Shown here: piece by piece, positions 30,637 to 39,275 of the stretch
Position numbering within the stretch: the first letter of the stretch is position 1
Layout: each line of letters starts with the position of its first letter
DNA from: Paraburkholderia aromaticivorans
Lineage (GTDB): Bacteria > Pseudomonadota > Gammaproteobacteria > Burkholderiales > Burkholderiaceae
Length of the DNA stretch: 64,000 nt
Assembly: GCF_002278075.1 (NCBI RefSeq)
Contig: NZ_CP022990.1
Location: 558,001-622,000 of the forward strand
Reading direction: 5' to 3'
Translations under genes and position numbers: made by a program
Notes under the pieces: model-generated
What the model saw: the letters and a program-made list of their open reading frames with translations, nothing else
What the model was told of the DNA's origin: nothing
The model's database searches: none

Positions 30637-31695
30637 ATGATCCAGCCTGTTTCAACGGTGCTCGAAACCAAAGCCGCCGATATCGAACTGGTGCACGTGT
30701 CGAAGCAATATGGCGATTCGCTTGCCGTCGACGCGATCGATCTGCGCATTGCCGGTGGCCAGTACTGCTGCCTGCTCGGGCCGTCGGGATGCGGCAAGAC
30801 CTCGACCTTGCGCATGATCGCCGGGCATGAATCCGTCACCGAAGGCGACATTCTGATCGCCGGCCGCAACGTCACGCGGGCCGAGCCGGCCGCTCGCGGC
30901 ACGGCCATGGTGTTTCAGAACTATGCGCTGTTCCCGCATCTGAGCGCGCTCGACAACGTCGCGTTCAGCCTGAAGATGCGTGGCATTGCCAGGGATGTGC
31001 GGCGCAAGCGCGCCGCCGAGTTGCTGGAACTGGTCGCGATGTCCGCGTATGCCGAACGCAAACCGGCCCAGCTCTCCGGCGGCCAGCAGCAACGCGTCGC
31101 GCTTGCCCGCGCGCTGCTGAACCAGCCGGGCTGCCTGTTGCTCGATGAACCGCTCTCGGCGCTCGATCCGTTCCTGCGCGTGCAGATGCGCGCCGAACTC
31201 AAGCGCTGGCAGAAAGAACTCGGCATCACCTTCGTGCACGTCACGCATTCGCAGGAAGAAGCGATGGCGCTAGCCGATCTCGTCGTGGTGATGAGCCACG
31301 GCCGTATCGAGCAGAGCGGCACGCCGCATGAAGTGTTCAACCGCCCGCGCACCGAATTCGTGGCGCGCTTTCTCGGCGGTCACAACGTCTTCAACACCAA
31401 TGGCCGGCTGTTTACCGTGCGCGCCGATCATCTGCGCGTCGTGCCGCATGGCATCACGCCGGTGCAGAACGCCAGCGGCGATAACGGCATGACGCGCATT
31501 GGCGGCGTGCCTTGCACGGTGCGCGAAGCCGAGTACCAGGGCACGCATCTGCGCATGACGCTCGACCCGCTCGACGGCTCGCCCGAGTTGGTCTCGCTCG
31601 TGAGCGACGGCGATTACGATCCGGCGCGGCTCGGTCCCGAGGCCCGCGTGGTGGTCTGGTGGAACGAACAGGACGCGCATCCGCTCGCAGCCTGA
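30637..31695 (+). CDS. ABC transporter ATP-binding protein, polyamine/PotA type
   Basis: 352 residues. Walker A GPSGCGKTS, signature LSGGQQQRVALARAL, Walker B LLLDEPLSALDP and H-loop THSQEEAMALAD, with a C-terminal TOBE domain (about 275-345). Start at 30637 with GAGGA upstream; the longer frame runs across the promoter. First gene of a complete four-gene importer operon with the binding protein and two permeases. Polyamines or similar amines are the family's usual cargo; the exact cargo is unknown. Confidence 0.92.
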   Translation: MIQPVSTVLETKAADIELVHVSKQYGDSLAVDAIDLRIAGGQYCCLLGPSGCGKTSTLRMIAGHESVTEGDILIAGRNVTRAEPAARGTAMVFQNYALFPHLSALDNVAFSLKMRGIARDVRRKRAAELLELVAMSAYAERKPAQLSGGQQQRVALARALLNQPGCLLLDEPLSALDPFLRVQMRAELKRWQKELGITFVHVTHSQEEAMALADLVVVMSHGRIEQSGTPHEVFNRPRTEFVARFLGGHNVFNTNGRLFTVRADHLRVVPHGITPVQNASGDNGMTRIGGVPCTVREAEYQGTHLRMTLDPLDGSPELVSLVSDGDYDPARLGPEARVVVWWNEQDAHPLAA

Positions 31696-31807
31696 GTCCT
31701 GAAGTTTGCGCACGAAAGCGGCATGGCATGGCCGTGCGCGCAACGTCGAACAAGCGGGAACCGAACGTCAATGGAACGTCAACGCAACGTCAACTGAGGA
31801 GAAAGCA

Positions 31808-33103
31808 ATGAGTGAAGCGAACGAGAGCCCGGCACCGGCCACTACGGATGGGAAGGAAAAAGGCCTGTCGCGCCGCACGTTCATCAAGGGCGCGGTGGCG
31901 GCGGCCGGCATTGCCGGTTTTCCGTACGTGCACGCGCAGGAAAAAATCACGTTGCGCTACCTCGGCACGGCGGTCAATCAGAGCGCCGACATCGCTAAGA
32001 AATTCAAGGAAGACACCGGCATCGAGATTCAATATGTGCCGGTGACCACCGACGACGTCGCCAAGCGCATCATCACCCAGCCGAACTCGTTCGACATTGT
32101 CGACACTGAATACTTCGCGCTCAAGAAGCTGATTCCGGCCGGCACGCTGGCGGGCATGGACGCGAAGCGCATCAAGCTCGCCGACAGGATCACGCCCGTG
32201 CTCACGCGCGGTGAAGTCAACGGCAAGAAGATCGGCGATCAGGGCACCGCGCCGAAGAAGGTGATGTTCCTCACCGGTGCGCGCTCCACGCAATTCTCCG
32301 CCACGCCGACCGAGTGGATGACGCTGATTCCCACCACCTACAACGCCGATACGCTCGGCATCCGTCCCGACCTGATCAAGCGGCCCATCGACAGTTGGGC
32401 GGAGCTGCTCAATCCGCAGTTCAAGGGCAAGGCCGCGCTGCTGAACATTCCCGCGATCGGCATCATGGACTCGGCCATGGCGATCGAGGCGATGGGTCAC
32501 GTGAAATACGGCGACAAAGGCAACATGACCAAGGCCGAGATCGATCAGACCATCAAGATTCTGATCGAAGCGAAACGGGCCGGCCAGTTCCGCGCGTTCT
32601 GGAAGGACTTCAACGAAAGCGTGAACCTGATGGCCTCGGGCGAAGTGGTGATCCAGTCGATGTGGTCGCCTGCCGTCACCAAGGTCCGCACCATGGGGAT
32701 TGCGTGCAAATTCCAGCCGCTCAAGGAAGGCTATCGTTCGTGGGCCTCGGGCTTCGGTTTCCCGCGTTCGCTGCAAGGCAAGAAGCTCGACGCCGCCTAT
32801 GAGTTCGTCAACTGGTTCCAGGACGGCTGGGCAGGCGCCTATCTGATGCGCCAGGGCTATTACCCGGGCGTGCTCGAAACCGCGAAGACGCACATGCAGC
32901 CTTACGAGTGGGACTACTGGATCGAAGGCAAGGCCGCCGCGCAAGACATCAAGGCGCCGGACGGCCAACTGCTCGAAAAAGCCGGCACCGTGCGCGACGG
33001 CGGCTCGTACAACCAGCGCATGGGCGCGATTGCCTGCTGGAACGCGGTGATGGACGAGAACATCTACATGGTCCAGAAGTGGAACGAGTTCATCGCGGCC
33101 TGA
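31808..33103 (+). CDS. ABC substrate-binding protein, spermidine/putrescine type, Tat-exported
   Basis: 431 residues. The N-terminal region LSRRTFIKGAVAAAGIAGF is a twin-arginine signal (SRRTFIK). The mature part is a PotD/SBP_bac_8-type protein (ITLRYLGTAVNQSADIAKKF, AALLNIPAIGIMDSA, VNLMASGEVVIQSMWSP). AGGAG lies 7 bases upstream of the ATG. It is the periplasmic ligand binder of the operon. The aromatic-rich site (WFQDGWAG) fits an amine ligand but this is not decisive. Confidence 0.9.
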   Translation: MSEANESPAPATTDGKEKGLSRRTFIKGAVAAAGIAGFPYVHAQEKITLRYLGTAVNQSADIAKKFKEDTGIEIQYVPVTTDDVAKRIITQPNSFDIVDTEYFALKKLIPAGTLAGMDAKRIKLADRITPVLTRGEVNGKKIGDQGTAPKKVMFLTGARSTQFSATPTEWMTLIPTTYNADTLGIRPDLIKRPIDSWAELLNPQFKGKAALLNIPAIGIMDSAMAIEAMGHVKYGDKGNMTKAEIDQTIKILIEAKRAGQFRAFWKDFNESVNLMASGEVVIQSMWSPAVTKVRTMGIACKFQPLKEGYRSWASGFGFPRSLQGKKLDAAYEFVNWFQDGWAGAYLMRQGYYPGVLETAKTHMQPYEWDYWIEGKAAAQDIKAPDGQLLEKAGTVRDGGSYNQRMGAIACWNAVMDENIYMVQKWNEFIAA

Positions 33104-33206
33104 TCGATTCCGTGGCCGACGCCATGGTTCGACAAGACAGCCGGCGCCCGGCGCGCCGGCTGTCACCGCCTGTCTGAACGCACAGTCATTCCTTAGAAAT
33201 ACGCCC

Positions 33207-34121
33207 ATGGCAACGATCGACCTTCCCTCGCGCGCGCAGGACAAGCCCGTCAAACACCGCCGCGCGCCCGCATGGCTGCAGGCGGCGCCGCTTTCGCTGA
33301 CCTTCCTGCTGTTTTTCATCGTGCCGCTGGTCATCACGCTGATCGTCAGTTTCTGGGACTTCAACGAATACCAGATCATCCCCGCGTTCACGTTGAAGAA
33401 TTACGCGGCGATCTTCAACGGCTGTTCGTCGATGACGGACGTCTGCGTCACCGTCAAGACCTACTGGTCGACGCTCAGGTTTTGCGCGATCGTGTGGGCG
33501 GTGACCTTGCTGCTGGGTTTTTCGATCGCCTACTTCCTCGCGTTTCACGTACGCACTACGAGCATGCAGACCGTGTTGTTCCTCGTCTGCACGATTCCGT
33601 TCTGGACCTCGAACGTGATCCGGATGATTTCATGGATGCCGCTGCTCGGCCGCAACGGTCTCGTCAATCAGGCGCTGCTCGGCGCGCATCTGATCGACCA
33701 GCCGCTGGAATGGCTGCTGTATTCGAATTTTTCGGTGGTGCTCGCGTTCGTTCACCTCTACACGTTCTTCATGATCGTGCCGATTTTCAACGCGATGATG
33801 CGCATCGACCGGTCGCTGCTCGAAGCCGCGCGCGACGCCGGCGCGAGCGGCTGGCAAGTGGTGCGCGACGTGGTGCTGCCGCTGTCGAAAACCGGCATCG
33901 TGATCGGCTCGATCTTCGTCATCACGATCGTGATGGGCGACTTCCTGACGGTCGGCGTGATGGGCGGCCAGCAGATCGCGTCGGTGGGCAAGATCATTCA
34001 GGTGCAGACCGGCTACCTGCAATTTCCCGCCGCGGCGGCCAACGCGATCCTTCTGCTCGCCGTGGTGCTGATGATCGTGTGGGGTTTGACGCGGGTCGTC
34101 GACATTCGCAAGGAGCTGTGA
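33207..34121 (+). CDS. ABC transporter permease, PotB type
   Basis: 304 residues with six predicted membrane segments, first at PLSLTFLLFFIVPLVITLIVSFW. ATPase-contact loop LLEAARDAGASGWQVVRDVVLPLSKTG fits the binding-protein-dependent permease consensus (EAA...G). Third gene of the operon; two bases separate its stop from the second permease gene. Confidence 0.92.
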   Translation: MATIDLPSRAQDKPVKHRRAPAWLQAAPLSLTFLLFFIVPLVITLIVSFWDFNEYQIIPAFTLKNYAAIFNGCSSMTDVCVTVKTYWSTLRFCAIVWAVTLLLGFSIAYFLAFHVRTTSMQTVLFLVCTIPFWTSNVIRMISWMPLLGRNGLVNQALLGAHLIDQPLEWLLYSNFSVVLAFVHLYTFFMIVPIFNAMMRIDRSLLEAARDAGASGWQVVRDVVLPLSKTGIVIGSIFVITIVMGDFLTVGVMGGQQIASVGKIIQVQTGYLQFPAAAANAILLLAVVLMIVWGLTRVVDIRKEL

Positions 34122-34123
34122 AG

Positions 34124-35029
34124 ATGCAGGCCATTCGCCTCAAACACCGCGAGCATCGCCCAGCGAGCTTCTATTGGCTCGCGCTGCTGTTCGGCCTGTT
34201 CGTGCTGTTTCTGTACGGACCGGTGATCACCATTTTCATTCTGTCGTTTCAAGGCCCTGAAGGCGGCCTCACGTTTCCCATGCGCGGCGTCTCGCTGCAC
34301 TGGTTCGCGGTGCTGCGCGACGGCGTGGGCGACGTCGATATCTGGGCCGCGTTCGGGCGCTCCGTGCGGCTCGCGGCGGCCGTCACGGTGCTGACGGTGC
34401 TGTTTTCCGTTGCGGCGGGCCTCGCCTTTCGCAGAAAATTTCGTGGCGATACAGCGGTGTTCTACGTGTCCGTTGCGAGTCTGATCATGCCGTCCATCAT
34501 CGTTTCGCTCGGCATCGGCTTGACGTTCCGCCTGCTCGATAACGGCGTGAAGTACTTCGCCTCGGCATGGGGCTATCAGTCTTTCGCCGACAGCTACACC
34601 ACCTCGATGGGCCTTTTCACCTCCGCGCTCGGCGCGCATCTCACGTGGACGCTGCCGTTCGGTTTGCTGGTCATGTTCGCGGTGTTCAACCGCTTCAATC
34701 CGGCTTACGAAGAAGCGTCGCGCGATCTCGGCGCGACGCCGTGGCAAAGTTTCCGGCACGTGGTGCTGCCGATCATCGGCCCCTCGGTGGTAGGAGTCGC
34801 CATGTTCGGCTTCACGCTCTCATGGGACGAGATTGCCCGCACCTCGCAAGCGATCGGCGATCAGAACACCTTGCCGCTCGAGCTTCAGGGTCTCACCACC
34901 TCGGTGACCACGCCGGTGATCTACGCACTGGGCACCATGACGACCGTGCTCTCGCTGACGGTGATGGGCGTGTGCCTGCTCGCGGTGCGATGGCTGGCGC
35001 GCCGGCGCGCGGTGGCGGGATTGACGTAG
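34124..35029 (+). CDS. ABC transporter permease, PotC type
   Basis: 301 residues, six membrane segments (first FYWLALLFGLFVLFLYGPVITIF) and ATPase-contact loop YEEASRDLGATPWQSFRHVVLPIIGPSVV. AAGGAG lies just upstream within the previous gene's end. Forms the heterodimeric channel with the preceding permease. A short GC hairpin at 35043-35061 follows, without T tract. Confidence 0.92.
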   Translation: MQAIRLKHREHRPASFYWLALLFGLFVLFLYGPVITIFILSFQGPEGGLTFPMRGVSLHWFAVLRDGVGDVDIWAAFGRSVRLAAAVTVLTVLFSVAAGLAFRRKFRGDTAVFYVSVASLIMPSIIVSLGIGLTFRLLDNGVKYFASAWGYQSFADSYTTSMGLFTSALGAHLTWTLPFGLLVMFAVFNRFNPAYEEASRDLGATPWQSFRHVVLPIIGPSVVGVAMFGFTLSWDEIARTSQAIGDQNTLPLELQGLTTSVTTPVIYALGTMTTVLSLTVMGVCLLAVRWLARRRAVAGLT

Positions 35030-35188
35030 GCGTTGCGCCGGTGCCGGGCGCTCTGCCCGGCCGGGACGCTGCGGCGAGCATTTCACTCCTGCTGCTAAGA
35101 ATCGGCCAAATACTTGGTTGCCCGCACCCGTGCCCGTCCCTTACCGTTCTCTGATTGCGCGTCACGCGCGCCTCGTTCCGGAGAACCC

Positions 35189-36454
35189 ATGTCCGCAGTC
35201 GAATCGCCAACCCACTCAGACCACAGCATCGCCGACGCCGCGCAACTCTTCGGCGACGATCCGCTGACGCGCCGCTTCGCCCCCGTCTTCGCCCGTATTG
35301 CGCAAGGCGCGGTCGAACGCGAGCAGCAGCGCGAACTCGCTTACGCGCCAGTGGAATGGCTGCGTGAAGCGGGCTACACCCGCCTGCGCGTGCCCAAAAA
35401 ATACGGCGGCGAAGGCATCTCGCTCGCGCAATTCTTCGCGTTGGTCACCCGTCTCGGCGAAGCGGACTCGAATCTGCCGCAAATCCTGCGCGTACACGGC
35501 GGCTTTATCGAAGCCCTGCTGGAAAACGGCGACGACGCGCTGCGCGAGCGCTGGCTCACGCGGGTGGCGCAAGGGCAGATCGTCGGGGGCGCGGTGTCCG
35601 AGCGCACCGGCGTCACCAACAACAGCGTGCGTCTCACGCAAACGGATGGCGCGTGGCAACTCGACGGCGAGAAGTACTACACCACGGGCACGCTGTACGC
35701 CGATTGGGTCGACGTCACCGCGCACGACGGCACGAGCGACGTGCGTGTGCTCGTCGAAGCCGACACGCCGGGCCTCGAACGTATCGACGACTGGGACGGT
35801 TTCGGGCAACGGCTCACGGGCAGCGGCACGGCGCGCTTCACTCGCGTGCCGGTCTCGCTCGATAACCTCTACCGTCGCTACAACGCTGCCGAGCCGCGTC
35901 GAAACAGCCTGCTCACGGCCTACTATCAGGCGCTGCATGTCGCGAACCTCGCGGGGATCAGCCGGGCAGCCTTGCGCGATGCGGTCGCGTTCACGCAAAC
36001 CAGAACGCGCACCTTCGGTGTGCCGGGTGCGTCGAGTCCGCGCGACAATCCGCTGGTGCAACGGGTGGTCGGCCGCCTCGCCAGCCTCGCCTATTCGACG
36101 CAAAGCATCAGCACGTCGCTCGCGCGCGCCATCGACGAAGTCTCCGTCGCGCGCCAGGAAGGCCGCACCGACGAGCAGACCTACATCCACCTGGACATTC
36201 AGACGTTCCAGGCGCAACAAATCGTCATCGAGCAGACGCTGCAAGCGGCGACGCTGCTGTTCGAAGTGGGCGGCGCATCGGCCACCAGCGAGACGCGCCG
36301 CTTCGACCGCTACTGGCGCAATGCGCGCGTGCTGGCGTCGCACAATCCGGCGATCATTCGCGAGGCCGCGATCGGTGACTTCTATCTGAATGGCCACGCG
36401 CATAACGAGCGCTTCGGGGTGGAGCGGCAGCCGGAGATCGCGGCAGCGGCATAG
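35189..36454 (+). CDS. Acyl-CoA dehydrogenase-fold flavoprotein (SfnB/DszC-like monooxygenase or oxidoreductase)
   Basis: 421 residues with acyl-CoA dehydrogenase layout: N-terminal helical domain (AREAGYTRLRVPKKYGGEG-like), middle beta domain (GGAVSERTGVTNNSVRLTQTDGAWQLDGEKYYTTG split in the usual way) and C-terminal helical domain. The SfnB/DszC group uses reduced flavin for sulfur or nitrogen compounds rather than CoA esters. The acyl-CoA Glu cannot be assigned. CCGGAG lies 6 bases upstream of the ATG at 35189. A separate transcription unit from the importer by a 159-base gap. Confidence 0.8.
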   Translation: MSAVESPTHSDHSIADAAQLFGDDPLTRRFAPVFARIAQGAVEREQQRELAYAPVEWLREAGYTRLRVPKKYGGEGISLAQFFALVTRLGEADSNLPQILRVHGGFIEALLENGDDALRERWLTRVAQGQIVGGAVSERTGVTNNSVRLTQTDGAWQLDGEKYYTTGTLYADWVDVTAHDGTSDVRVLVEADTPGLERIDDWDGFGQRLTGSGTARFTRVPVSLDNLYRRYNAAEPRRNSLLTAYYQALHVANLAGISRAALRDAVAFTQTRTRTFGVPGASSPRDNPLVQRVVGRLASLAYSTQSISTSLARAIDEVSVARQEGRTDEQTYIHLDIQTFQAQQIVIEQTLQAATLLFEVGGASATSETRRFDRYWRNARVLASHNPAIIREAAIGDFYLNGHAHNERFGVERQPEIAAAA

Positions 36455-36479
36455 AGACGGCGGGCTAGAGACGGCGGGA
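36452..36479 (+). repeat. 14-base tandem repeat over a stop codon
   Basis: TAGAGACGGCGGG(C/A) occurs twice head to tail, the first copy starting with the TAG stop codon of the flavoprotein gene. A third degenerate piece (GACGACGGCG) follows. Probably recent slippage. Confidence 0.7.
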
Positions 36480-36576
36480 TGACGACGGCGTGCGGCGCGC
36501 CGCCTTCATGTCGCGCATTCATGTGGCACAGTGTCGACAGGCGCATGCGCTAAGCTTGCGCAATCGAACAGCCCTC

Positions 36577-37104
36577 ATGAGCGCCATGACGAATCTGCCT
36601 CCCTACGAGCCTCCGGTCGACGAGAACCAGCTTCTGCTGAAATGGATTCGGCGTGCGCGCGAATCCCAGATGAGTCATTACGACATGGCGGACCTGCTGT
36701 CGGCGCGCGACCGCCAAGTCGGCTGGCTCGCCACCGCCTTGACCGCGTTCGTGGGAACCGCGGTGTTCGCCTCCCTGCATGCCACCGCGGTGTCGCCGGA
36801 GCTCAGGATCTTTGTCGGCTTCGTGAGCGTGGCGGCCGCGGTCTCCACCGCGTTGCAGACTTTCCTGCGCTATGCCGAGCGCGCCGAAAAACATCGCGCC
36901 GCCGGCGCGCGCTATGGCGCGGTGCGTCGCAGGCTCGAAGCGGTTTTTGCGGGCGATGCCGATGCGCGCGACGGCCACTATCTCACCGCGATCCGCGACG
37001 AACTCGACCGGCTAGCCGAAGATTCGCCCAACGTGCCGCCGCGCGTGTTCTATCGCACGCAGCGCACGCTGTCCGCGGATACGCAGCGCAGCCGCGACGC
37101 CTGA
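36577..37104 (+). CDS. SLATT-domain two-helix membrane protein
   Basis: 175 residues. The layout, a Trp-starting basic helix (LLLKWIRRARESQMSHYDMADLL), two membrane helices (LATALTAFVGTAVFASL and FVGFVSVAAAVSTALQTF) and an amphipathic tail (ERAEKHRAAGARYGAVRRRLE), fits SLATT domains (SMODS and SLOG-associating two-TM proteins), thought to be pore-like effectors in defence islands. No SMODS, SLOG, CD-NTase or reverse transcriptase gene is nearby, so it is an orphan here. Start at 36577 or, three codons later, 36586; no clear ribosome site. Confidence 0.72.
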   Translation: MSAMTNLPPYEPPVDENQLLLKWIRRARESQMSHYDMADLLSARDRQVGWLATALTAFVGTAVFASLHATAVSPELRIFVGFVSVAAAVSTALQTFLRYAERAEKHRAAGARYGAVRRRLEAVFAGDADARDGHYLTAIRDELDRLAEDSPNVPPRVFYRTQRTLSADTQRSRDA

Positions 37105-37106
37105 AC

Positions 37107-37811
37107 TCATTCGCCGGCCGTCAGATCTCCGACATCGATACCCAGCTCCGCGGCCATGCGGCGCACTACCGTCTGAAGCCGGCTCACTTCGTCGGCGAGA
37201 CGCTTCTGTTCGGCCTTGACCGCCTCGAACGCGGACAGCGGCACCGAGTCGTCTTCCGCGCCTGGCTGCGCCAACTCGCTCGCACTCACCTCGCCGCACA
37301 AAAGATGCGTCCAGCGGTTCTCGCGCTCGCCCGGCGTGCGCGCCAGTTTCACGACGCGCGGCGGGTCGTTGGCCGCGAGTTCGTCGAGAAACGCCTCGAC
37401 CGAAGAGATGTCGGCAAAGCCATGCAAACGCGCGCTATTCAGGCGCAACTCGGCGGCGGTTTGCGGACCGCGCAGCAGCAACGTGGTGAGCAACGCCGCC
37501 GACTGGCTCGGCAACCCCAGCACGCGGTTCATGTTGTGTTCGAAGCGCGGCACGCGGCTGCTGCTGCCCTCCATCACGAGGCTAAGCCGCTTCAATCCGT
37601 CGACGGCGGTCAGCACCTCGGCCTCGGTGGCGTTCATGACCGGCGCGCGGCCGGTTTTCTGGTTGCAGCCCAGCGTCAGCGCGTTGAGCGAAAGCGGATA
37701 GCTGTCCGGCACCGTGTGCTGCTTTTCGACGAGCACGCCGAGCACGCGTCCTTCAAGCAAGGTCAACGCGCGGATCGAAGAACGGGGAGAAGTGTCGGGA
37801 GTGGAATTCAT
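37107..37811 (-). CDS. yceH: YceH-family (DUF480) protein
   Basis: 234 residues, typical of the UPF0502/YceH family, a tandem winged-helix protein without an established reaction. Conserved motifs visible: LTLLEGRVLGVLVEKQHTVPDSYPLSLNALTLGCNQKTGRAPVM (given in the family as EARVLGCLIEK and YPLSLNALxxACNQKxxR), RGPQTxxELRxxxxRLHxF, and VVKLARxPGxREx RWxHLLCG. Converges with the SLATT gene, leaving two bases between stop codons. C-terminal coiled-coil (FEAVKAEQKRLADEVSRLQTVV). Confidence 0.9.
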   Translation of the reverse strand: MNSTPDTSPRSSIRALTLLEGRVLGVLVEKQHTVPDSYPLSLNALTLGCNQKTGRAPVMNATEAEVLTAVDGLKRLSLVMEGSSSRVPRFEHNMNRVLGLPSQSAALLTTLLLRGPQTAAELRLNSARLHGFADISSVEAFLDELAANDPPRVVKLARTPGERENRWTHLLCGEVSASELAQPGAEDDSVPLSAFEAVKAEQKRLADEVSRLQTVVRRMAAELGIDVGDLTAGE

Positions 37812-38017
37812 GAATGATGTCGCGGCATGAGCCGCCGGGTCTCGTGGATGACTGCCTTACCGTTGCACAGCCGGGCGGCGCTTTCTGGTGGGTGGGCACT
37901 ATGATAAACGGCTCAGGCCGCGGCGGTGTACGAATCTGAGCCGCGGCGGGTGCGCGCGCGGCCATCTGGCACACGGCGTGCTGTCACCGGAAACCCCTTT
38001 ACTCATGGAGTCGATCA

Positions 38018-38590
38018 ATGCCCCTGCGCCGTCACCGGATCCTGCGCCTGAGCGCCATTTCACTCGTGGTCGGCACGGTGTGCCTGCTCGGCGCCTGCGC
38101 GCTCAGCCCGGCAGGCAAGAGCGGCAACGCGCACGTGCCCGAGCCCGCCAAGCCCGTGGACCTGAGCCGCTATCTCGGCCGATGGTATGAACTGGCGCGT
38201 TATGAAAACCGCTTCGAGCGCGATTGCGAAGCCGCCACCGCCGACTACGCCACTCGCGACGACGGCCTGATCGACGTCGTCAACAGTTGCCATCAAGGCG
38301 CCGTGAACGGACCGCTGGATGTCGCGAGGGGCCGCGCGAAGGTGGTGGCCGGCTCGGGCAATGCCAAGCTGAAAGTGTCGTTCTTCGGACCGTTCTTCTT
38401 CGGCGACTATTGGGTGCTGGATCACGCGGACGACTACAGCTGGTCGATCGTCGGCGAACCGAGCGGACGTTATCTGTGGATCCTCACGCGGGAGGCCACG
38501 CCCTCCGCCGGCGTGAAAGACGCGTTGATCGAACGGGTTCGCGCGCTGGGTTACGACACGTCGATGCTGCGCATGACCCGACACGAATAA
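38018..38590 (+). CDS. blc: Outer-membrane lipocalin (Blc type)
   Basis: 190 residues. The N-terminus is a lipoprotein signal with lipobox LLGAC, so Cys 28 or near is the lipidated residue. The lipocalin signature follows: LGRWYELARYENRFERDCEAATADY, then FGDYWVLDHADDYSWSIVGEPSGRYLWILTREA. Blc-type proteins bind lysophospholipids or fatty acids at the outer membrane. Stands alone between YceH and the XRE regulator. Start at 38018 with a weak upstream purine stretch. Confidence 0.92.
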   Translation: MPLRRHRILRLSAISLVVGTVCLLGACALSPAGKSGNAHVPEPAKPVDLSRYLGRWYELARYENRFERDCEAATADYATRDDGLIDVVNSCHQGAVNGPLDVARGRAKVVAGSGNAKLKVSFFGPFFFGDYWVLDHADDYSWSIVGEPSGRYLWILTREATPSAGVKDALIERVRALGYDTSMLRMTRHE

Positions 38591-38660
38591 ACGAACTCCC
38601 GTAGCCGCTTGAAACCGCGAAGAACACTCGAGCCGCGCGCGTTCACCTGATTTTTTCTCG

Positions 38661-38687
38661 TTGACGCAGTTCCATATTCGAGATAAT
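38661..38687 (+). promoter_or_regulatory. Candidate promoter of the XRE-cupin gene
   Basis: -35 TTGACG (38661-38666) and -10 GATAAT (38682-38687), spacer 15. The start of transcription would fall within a few bases of the ATG at 38697, giving a leaderless or nearly leaderless transcript. Confidence 0.5.
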
Positions 38688-38702
38688 TTCCCGAATATGG
38701 AA
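38670..38702. promoter_or_regulatory. Perfect 11-base inverted repeat across the XRE-cupin start
   Basis: TTCCATATTCG and CGAATATGGAA are perfect complements, spaced by 11 bases. The left arm fills the spacer of the promoter, the right arm includes the ATG start codon. Autorepression by the encoded helix-turn-helix protein is the likely role. Confidence 0.7.
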
Positions 38703-39269
38703 AACGCATTCAACGACGATAACGCCATCGACCGTCGCATCGCGCGGCGGCTGCGGGCGCTGCGCGCCGAACGCAACTGGTCGCTCGACGATCTCGCGAG
38801 ACTCAGCGGCGTCAGCCGCGCCACACTGTCACGCCTCGAGAACGCCGCCGTGAGCCCGACGGCGAGCGTGCTCGGCAAGCTTTGCGTCGCGTACGGCCTG
38901 CCGATGTCGCGCCTCATGCACATGGTCGAGGAGGACTTCGCGCCGCTCGTGCCGCGCGACGCCCAGCCGCTCTGGACCGACGCCAGCGTCGGCTTCCGGC
39001 GGCGCTCCGTGTCGCCGCCCGCGCAGGCGTTGAGCGGCGAAGCGCTCGAATGCGAACTCGAAGCCGGCGTGCGCATCGCCTACGACGCGTCGCCGCGCCC
39101 CGGCCTCGAACATCATCTGATCCTGCTCGAGGGGCAACTGCAGATCACCGTCGACGGCCAACGCCACGACTTGCAACCCGGCGACTGCCTGCGCTATCAA
39201 CTGTTCGGCCCCAGCGCGTTCGTCACGCCCGCGCACAGCGCGGCCCGCTACCTTCTTTTCATCGTGTGA
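38697..39269 (+). CDS. XRE-family regulator with C-terminal cupin domain
   Basis: 190 residues: helix-turn-helix (about 12-66; RRLRALRAERNWSLDDLARLSGVSRATLSRLENA) and a cupin sensor domain (about 105-185; HHLILLEGQLQITVDGQRHDLQPGDCLRYQLFGPSAF). Such proteins control neighbouring metabolic or transport genes. The next gene, a GNAT acetyltransferase, starts six bases downstream and is likely co-transcribed. Start codon lies within an inverted repeat; no ribosome site precedes it, in line with a leaderless transcript. Confidence 0.9.
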   Translation: MENAFNDDNAIDRRIARRLRALRAERNWSLDDLARLSGVSRATLSRLENAAVSPTASVLGKLCVAYGLPMSRLMHMVEEDFAPLVPRDAQPLWTDASVGFRRRSVSPPAQALSGEALECELEAGVRIAYDASPRPGLEHHLILLEGQLQITVDGQRHDLQPGDCLRYQLFGPSAFVTPAHSAARYLLFIV

Positions 39270-39275
39270 GCCAGC

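Noticed and set aside
35043..35061. GC hairpin (GCCGGGC/GCCCGGC) after the PotC-type gene
   Set aside because: No T tract and only 7 base pairs; too weak to call a terminator.
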